DNA from: Anthonomus grandis grandis
Taxonomy: Eukaryota > Arthropoda > Insecta > Coleoptera > Curculionidae
Assembly: GCF_022605725.1 (NCBI RefSeq)
Contig: NC_065549.1
Span: 20,675,614-20,739,613 of the forward strand
DNA length: 64,000 nucleotides
Direction of reading: 5' to 3'
Shown: piece after piece, positions 57,762 through 64,000 of the stretch
How the letters are laid out: each line of letters starts with the position of its first letter
Numbering within the stretch: the first letter of the stretch is position 1
Notes under the pieces: model-generated
What the model was told of the DNA's origin: nothing
What the model saw: only the letters and a program-made list of their open reading frames with translations
Database searches by the model: none
Made by a program: the position numbers and the translations under genes

Positions 57762-58087
57762 GCCTTTTCTGTGCCTCACTTGTATAAGACTTGACAAAAT
57801 AACTAGTAATTGCAACTATATTTTTAGAACAATATAGAAGTATTAAATTAATGACCAGAATTTTGTATATTTTGTAAAAAAATATTTCCGCAATGCTTTT
57901 ATTGTAATTAAAATGGAAATTAAAGCTTGATGATAATTAAGATTAATAAATGGTTAATAAAGATTCTTAAATACTTTTTTTGTAAATTATCCGACCTATT
58001 CAGTAAAAAACTTCGGTAAGTATGTTAAAATAAAAACCTTTTTGATTAAAATGGTTTTTGGTAAATCCTAATATAATATTAGAATTA
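57762..58087 (+). mobile_element. 5'-truncated non-LTR fragment, copy A
   Basis: About 325 bases aligning, with gaps, to 59838-60160: shared runs include ATTGCCTTTTCT, ACTTGACAAAATA, TTTATTGTAATTAAAATG and ATTAATAA. Copy B continues upstream into recognisable reverse transcriptase, so copy A is best read as the 3' end of the same family, truncated at its 5' end. Confidence 0.6.
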
Positions 58088-59239
58088 ATCAAATCGCTGG
58101 AAGACCTACATGGTGTTTTTGAATTTCTATTGTCAAGTAATGAAAAATAAGTCATAATACTTCTACTAAGTGTTTAAATAAATTAGAGTATCAGCACCTT
58201 AATTAATGTGATATTTGTTTATACAACAGTTGGTATACCAACTGACAATATTTCTGATCATTATATGACTTTTGTGATATAACTTTAGGCAAAGCCCCAA
58301 TTATTCAAAAATTATTAAAAATAGGAATATTAAGGATTTAATGTTTAAATGTTCATGTAACCAAACCAACAGCACCTTGGCTTACAGCAAACGTAAGTTT
58401 ATGTATGAAAAAAGAGGTACTATACCTTACGTTAGAAAATCTAAATGAAAATGACCATATAATAATATAAATAAAAGAATTAAAGACTGGATGGACTAGA
58501 TAAATCATCTTGTTCCTGAAAGTTGATTTTGTTGGGTAACAACATAAATTTTAATTTTTCATTTCAGCCTAATGTACAAAAAATTGTTAATATACTTTAT
58601 TAAGACGGATTCGTCTAACGTATAACATTTTTACTGTTTTGTAACAAAACAAAATCTAACAAACTAATATTAAAATATATTAGTTTAAGTTAGATAAAAT
58701 ATATCTAAGAAGCAAAAAATTGCGACTTCAACTTATTGAACAAAATAGAATCGTTACATGAATTTGTATTCAAAAATATATCCAGATCACTATGCAAATT
58801 GATAACCCTAAACATTTTCAACGAGCAGACTTATAGGATAAGCCATGATTTCTGAGCCTGTGAACATTGACACGTACATTAAAACCAACTTTACCAACAA
58901 CATTTACACATAATTTTATATGACATTCTTCTTCTACTTCTTCTTCAATAGCTCAGACGAAGTATCACTCGTGATGCTTAAACATTGCAGTCCATTTATT
59001 AAGAAATACATATGTCACATTATTAACTGCTGCATTGAGGATAAATATTTACTTAATTAATGGTAAATCTCTATCAGAAAACCGCTATTAAAACTCATTA
59101 GGTCATACTCTTTTAATGAACTTCGAATAATTATCAATTGCTCAGCATTATCCAAGATTTTCTAAAATAGTACTTATTACAATTTACAATTACAAGCCAT
59201 TACACAGTACGGGTATTGCATTAACCAATGTTTGGGATA

Positions 59240-60160
59240 ACATGTAAAATGGATAAAAAAAATTATGAATATTTTAATGCTCTTAGATTTTTTAAAAGCT
59301 TTTGATAGGATTATTTATACTCCTTTAGCTTCCAAGTTAAAATATTACGGTTTCTATTCATCCTCATGCGATTTATTCTATCTTACCTTGATACACCAGA
59401 TTTTATACTATACCCGATTTTACACTATTTGTGTAGACGGCATAAAACCAGATTAAGCTAAGATTTTGTCTAGGGTACCACAACAATGTTCTTTGGACTC
59501 TTTTTTATTATAAATCTAATGTACGCAAATTCATTTAACGCATAATTATGTTTGTTTTGATGTTGGGGAAGTTGAATTGTTAGTAAATGAGGATTTAAAA
59601 ACAATAAGTGAATGATGTTCAGAATAAACTCATCTAAAACCAACCTTATGCTCTTAAAACGTAATACTCTTGAACTATAACGTAAATAAGCTAAAAACAT
59701 AAAGTCAGAATTAATCTAGACATATTTTATAAGAAACTGGTATTCGTTAAAACTGCGAAGGATTTGGGTGGTACTTGACATTGATTTAAGATTAAGAAAG
59801 CTCGTAGAAATATTTATTTAAAAATCATCACTTTGCTTATTGCCTTTTCTCTGCCGCTCTGTAAGACTTACTTGACAAAATATCTAGTTAATGAAACCAA
59901 ATTTTTATAATAATTATATATGAGTATTACATTAACAACAGATCATAAATAACGAAGAGATTTTCGTAAAAAAATACTTACGCAATGCGTTTATTGTAAT
60001 TAAAATGAAAATTAAACCTTGATAATGATTATGATTAATAATTTATTAATAAATAGTAGATATTCATACTTATTTAATAAACCACGTAAGTATTTAAAAT
60101 AAAAGCCATTTTGATTGCAATCGTTAGTGGATAAAACTTAATATATTTATTTTCTAACAA
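59240..60160 (+). mobile_element. Non-LTR retrotransposon fragment, copy B
   Basis: The plus strand reads LLDFLKAFDRIIYTPLASKL (RT motif A, D.SKAFD), KYYGFYS, a SRVPQQCSLDS block equivalent to VPQGSVLGP near 59471, INSSKTNLMLLKR, and SELILDIFYKKLVFVKTAKD with a following LG-VLD-like block near 59703-59790. It continues into the thumb/tail region shared with copy A. CR1-like organisation; several stops. Confidence 0.75.
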
Positions 60161-60240
60161 TATACATATTTTTAAAAATAACTATGGCACTGAAAAGATT
60201 AACCCTCTAAGATAAACTACATTAGTCTAAAAAAATAATC

Positions 60241-60402
60241 TTACTGTACTTTACACGCAGTCTCAGCAGCGTTTTCCAAATTCTCAGTTAACTGGCCGCC
60301 TTTTAGGACTGTATTTACTATGGCCCTGGCTAAATAGCCTGTAGATTGCATATAGGGTATTTCCATGAGATATCCAATTTTTTCTTCTTTCAGGCCATGA
60401 TC
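60241..60402 (-). CDS. Possible terminal exon of an unidentified minus-strand gene
   Basis: Reading the minus strand, a T-rich tract and CTAG acceptor (60406-60403) are followed by 53 uninterrupted codons and TAA at 60243-60241. The peptide starts DHGLKEEKIGYLMEIPYMQS and ends ENLENAAETACKVQ. Composition is protein-like and clearly G+C-richer than the flanks. I do not recognise the family. No upstream exon was found in this window; mobile-element relics fill 60.7-62.8 kb, so the next exon may be beyond. It could be a convergent neighbour of Serrate or a retained pseudo-exon. Confidence 0.45.
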   Translation of the reverse strand, partial: DHGLKEEKIGYLMEIPYMQSTGYLARAIVNTVLKGGQLTENLENAAETACKVQ

Positions 60403-60739
60403 CTAGAAAAAAAACCGTTTCATTATTATTTGGTCGGTGTTTTCATCGACTGTGTAGCCGTTTATTACCTAGAATATTCCCAATTATTTTCAATGAGTTT
60501 TTCGGCTTTTTCTCAGCGATTTAAAAAAAAGCGAGAAAAAGTTGACAATGACAGAGGAATTAATTAAGAGTATTCTGTCATTCATATCGCAGAATTGATG
60601 TGAGTCCACACTCCTTTATTTTTCGAGGCTTAAGTTGAAGTTAGAGATATAGTGATAGCAAAGACAAATTTGGTCTTTTGTCCAATTAACCAACTTCGAG
60701 AAAGAATTACTGATGGTAACTTTGACAAAATTTGTGACT

Positions 60740-61976
60740 GTTGGTCTTAAGAGATTAGAGCATCTCGCAGATCTTGGAGCGTTATTATATTCTATATATC
60801 CTGATATTTTAAAAACAGCACCCATAACCCTAACATTGCTGAGAATTTCTGCCTATATAATAGTACTTCTATCTATAGTGTCTAAGGTCCTTTTACGTTC
60901 CTACGTTTTTATCAGAATTTTTAACAAACTTGCCAGACTGAACAGAACTGACAGAACTATGCCCAATACTAACAAACCATCTGAGCGAGCCACTTGACAA
61001 GCTTTAGAAGAAGTAGAAAATATTCTGAATTTGGTAGAATATGATGCAACGATTAGTTCACGAAGAATTGGTATTCAATTGTTTATTCCACAGAAAAGAT
61101 TAATTAACACACTCAAGCGAGCAAGACCTATATCTACTATACCAGGTACATCGTGTATATCACCTACAACCGGAAGACTATGTTAGGCTTATGCAATTTT
61201 GTGGTTTTACTGGTCGTGGATGAAGCAACATTCACCTGTGATGGCATCAAAAATACTAAACATGTATGGTCAGGCAAAAATCCACACGCAACATTCTAGA
61301 CTAGTTTTCAGCACAAATATTCAGTAAACGTGTGGTATGGTCGATAGTTATCTAATTGGCCCACATATTACAAAATCTTCTCACAGAAGAGAACTATTTA
61401 TTTTTTTTGCTATATGAGCTAATCAGTTAAAAGCATTATTAGAGGCAGTTTCTCTAAACATGCAAATTTATTAAAAAATGTAAACTTCCGCACATTTCGC
61501 TCATCAGGAAAAGCAATATTTGGACGAAGAGTTTTCAGGACTATAGATTGGTCGCGGTGGTCCTATTAGTTGGCCTCCAAGATCTCTAGACCTCACACCA
61601 CTAGACTATTGTTTGTGAAGCTAATTTAAAAATGAGGTGTAAAAGGTGGAAGTCGACACGCGGGAGGCCCTAATTCGACGCATTAGAAATGCGACAGTAT
61701 TTGTGAAAGAAATACGTGAATCGCTTTAAAAAGCAACAAAGGTCCTTCGCAGACGAAGTAGAATGTGTTTAGAGGTTAATGGCGGTATTTTTGAGCATTT
61801 GTTTAGACAGCACTATAATTAAAACCATGTTAATGTAAGAAATTTTGTTTGTAATTACGCGATATTTTAAAAACGGGAATCGCATAATATATGTTTTTTT
61901 TTAATTATTTTTACGTGTACAATAAGAATTTATGATTAGTGTCTTTCTCCCGACTCACCCTGTATAGCAGTTTTGC
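60740..61976 (+). mobile_element. Decayed IS630/mariner-lineage element
   Basis: Plus-strand blocks in order: PNTNKPSERAT, ALEEVENILNLVEYDATISS, RRIGIQLFIPQKRLINTLKR, DEATFTCDGI (catalytic DE.TF), HVWSGKNPHATF, SAHFAHQEKQYLDEEF, SWPPRSLDLTPLDYCL (third catalytic Asp), EVDTREALIRRIRNATVFVK and LEVNGGIFEHL. This covers nearly the full transposase in broken frames. The right end finishes CTCACCCTGTA, a plausible TIR. The matching left end was not found, so the 5' end is lost or diverged. Confidence 0.8.
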
Positions 61977-61999
61977 TTCGTGACCTTAATAAGACTTTC

Positions 62000-62048
62000 A
62001 ATAAAGTACCTTTGGGGTTTGTGCTTGGTCCGTTATCTTATATACAAC
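62000..62048 (+). mobile_element. Short reverse transcriptase trace
   Basis: The frame reads KVPLGFVLGPLSYIQLI, the VPQGSVLGPLLY..LI block. It is cut off by an (ATA)n run and a minus-strand element, and may continue at 62500-62760. Confidence 0.5.
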
Positions 62049-62049
62049 T

Positions 62050-62475
62050 GATATAATAATAATAATAATAAACGACTTTTATTTCCAAAAATTCATTACA
62101 TAATATTTGTATTATAATATGTTTCTTAACCTATCAGTTGGCGAAGTCTAGCCTAGGGCTATTCAAACTCAACCCTCTAACAGATTTCAATAAATGCTAA
62201 ATAACACACATGTGCCAAATAATTATGCACTTGAAACGCACTTTAAATAATATAGTCTTAACTTATAGTTAACAGTAATTAAAGAAAAAAAAATTCACAA
62301 AAAAGCAAATATAACAAGGGTTTCACATAGCTTTCTTTTTAATTCGACGCTTAAAATTTGACGACTATTATATAATTGTTTTAATGATATATATGCTTTT
62401 TGAATAAGGTTTTTAATATGACTTTCAAAATTTAATTCAGTATCTATTACTACCCCTAAATTACGTGCTATTATA
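62050..62475 (-). mobile_element. CR1-like non-LTR 3' fragment with microsatellite tail
   Basis: The minus strand reads RNLGVVIDTELNFESHIKNL, then IQKAYISLKQLY, LSVELKRKLCETL (the conserved block after the CR1/Jockey RT domain), and runs down to a (TAA)n-type tail at about 62051-62070 on the plus strand. Such elements end in simple repeats, so this edge is likely the true 3' end. Confidence 0.75.
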
Positions 62476-62499
62476 ATGAAATATTTAAAATTTTAGAAA

Positions 62500-62760
62500 A
62501 TATTTGCCTATGCGGTTCGATATTACACGCAGATTTATTGTCACTTTAACCACTTCCTGTGCAAAAGTTAAAAATAATCTGCAAATTCTTAACAAAAGGT
62601 AAAAACTCAAAGTCAGTATTATTCTAGACATATTTGATGAGAAGCTGTATTCGTTAAAACTCTGAAGAATTTTGGTGGTACTTGACATTCAGGCAGCTCT
62701 TAAAAATATTGATTCAAAGATCAGCAGGACTTAACAATTGTTATATAGTAATAGGTATTG
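62500..62760 (+). mobile_element. Non-LTR fragment, relative of copy B
   Basis: The stretch from 62605 (AAAGTCAGTATTATTCTAGAC, GTATTCGTTAAAACTC, TTTTGGTGGTACTTGACATT) matches 59703-59785 closely. Probably the continuation of the trace at 62000-62048, separated by the inverted CR1-like insertion. Confidence 0.6.
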
Positions 62761-64000
62761 CTATATAAAAATCTATAAATATAAATATATTTCACCATAA
62801 TCTAATTCTAAAAAATCTCAAATTATATGCTTTGAAACCAAACGATTTTTAAAACGACATTTAAATATTACTAAATAATAAGAATTTAACAATATAAGAG
62901 AAAAATCTGGATTGCAATTAGACTAAATAAAGCTGAATTGGTCAAATCTAGTTAGGCTCTCACTGTTTAGAAAACACGTTCGCCTTAAAAAAGCAAAAAA
63001 AAAAATTTGACATTATATTTAGAAACATTTTGCATTTATTTGTTTTATTTTTAAGTTCTGAGACATCGAATCTTTAAGGACTAATAATCTCGTAATTGGT
63101 GATTTAAATTAAGACGCGGCTGAAGGCTTCTTGAGACCCATGCCTAAATAAACTTTTACTACATAAAATAATACAAAGTTTTATTAAGTTTTTTTTGTGT
63201 TTTGTGGGTAAAAACAAACTTTTTACTATGACAAACTTGTATCTGTAAATGAAGTCCAATTCTGCTAGCCACTCAATAATAAATACATTAAAATCTTTTT
63301 TCATTATTTTTATTTTTAAATAAAATTAGCTTTACCTCCAAAATCAATATTGGCTGATAATTTTTCCATATAAATAGTAATTTATTTATTTCTAGAAAAC
63401 ATAACTTTTATTGCAAAAGAGACTTTCAGATTTAAGCTTTTCGTAGCAAAATCACTTTGAAAAAAGTTTTGCATTTTTTTAATATTTAGAATAAGAATTT
63501 GTATTTTTTTGTTTATTTTACAAGGAATAAATAAAAACTTATAGACAACAGCATTACAAAAAATGGAATGTAAATCTTGAAACAATCTTAGAAGTCCATT
63601 GCAAAATGTAGCTCCATTTAGCTTTTATGACTAATAAATCAGAAGTAAAAAATTCATATAAATAAAGTAGTATAAATTGACTCTCAGTCACTTTTAAGTC
63701 AATCATTACCGAAAAATTAATTGAAATTCCACGTGAAAACACATTAATAAAGTTCACAAATAAATTACATCTAGAAAATAAATTTAAAAATAATTTTCAA
63801 AATTAAGCTTTACATCAATAATACTAATATTCTAAACTATTAAAGAATTTCTAAATACTTTTTAATCACCGAAACAACTTTCTAATTAAATAATAAATGG
63901 AATTTTAATCATCTATAGCGTATTTAAATATGAACAACTTGCGGTAAAGTTTAGAACTCTATAACGAAAATTAAAAATGAAATTGGTGTTGTGGGTCGCG
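62760..64000. other. A+T-rich sequence with no recognised feature
   Basis: No splice-bounded coding block, no repeat family and no RNA gene recognised. Open frames here are short and of low complexity. Confidence 0.6.

Overview
This is a eukaryotic window, about two-thirds A+T, dominated by the 3' part of one large gene on the plus strand: a Serrate/Jagged-type Notch ligand. The organism is almost certainly an insect. The closest match I can recall is Drosophila Serrate: the DSL domain, the order of EGF repeats, the juxtamembrane region and short cytoplasmic blocks all agree. Long introns full of decayed Tc1/mariner and non-LTR relics, and a Jagged-like EGF count, suggest a non-dipteran such as a beetle. 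That placement is inference.

Layout. Positions 1-8473 are the tail of an upstream intron; the signal peptide and most of the MNNL domain lie outside the window. Fifteen coding exons run from 8474 to 56636. All join in frame with GT-AG borders and encode about 1,150 residues: end of MNNL, DSL domain, 16 EGF repeats (one interrupted), a von Willebrand C-like cysteine-rich module, a conserved juxtamembrane domain, one transmembrane helix and a cytoplasmic tail of about 190 residues ending in a PDZ-ligand-like TVLV. The 3' UTR runs to about 57.65 kb. It carries a 160-bp MITE-like insertion and four Pumilio-type TGTANATA sites. Introns reach 9.2 kb (12317-21536) and 11.2 kb (21771-32949).

The introns and the 3' flank are a graveyard of mobile elements. 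I recognise seven Tc1/mariner/IS630-lineage transposase relics, one split by a nested non-LTR element. There are about a dozen non-LTR reverse transcriptase fragments, a GC-rich repeat island with a tRNA-like stretch, a foldback element, and a TIR-bounded, intron-containing transposon relic at 3066-5308 whose family I know only as an unnamed multicopy arthropod protein. A hammerhead-like fold lies at 43697-43742.

Downstream of the gene, a clean 53-codon open exon with a good acceptor lies on the minus strand at 60241-60402. It may be the last exon of a convergent neighbour, which I do not recognise. No bacterial-type operons, CRISPR arrays or intact RNA genes are present. No restored transposon proteins are given.
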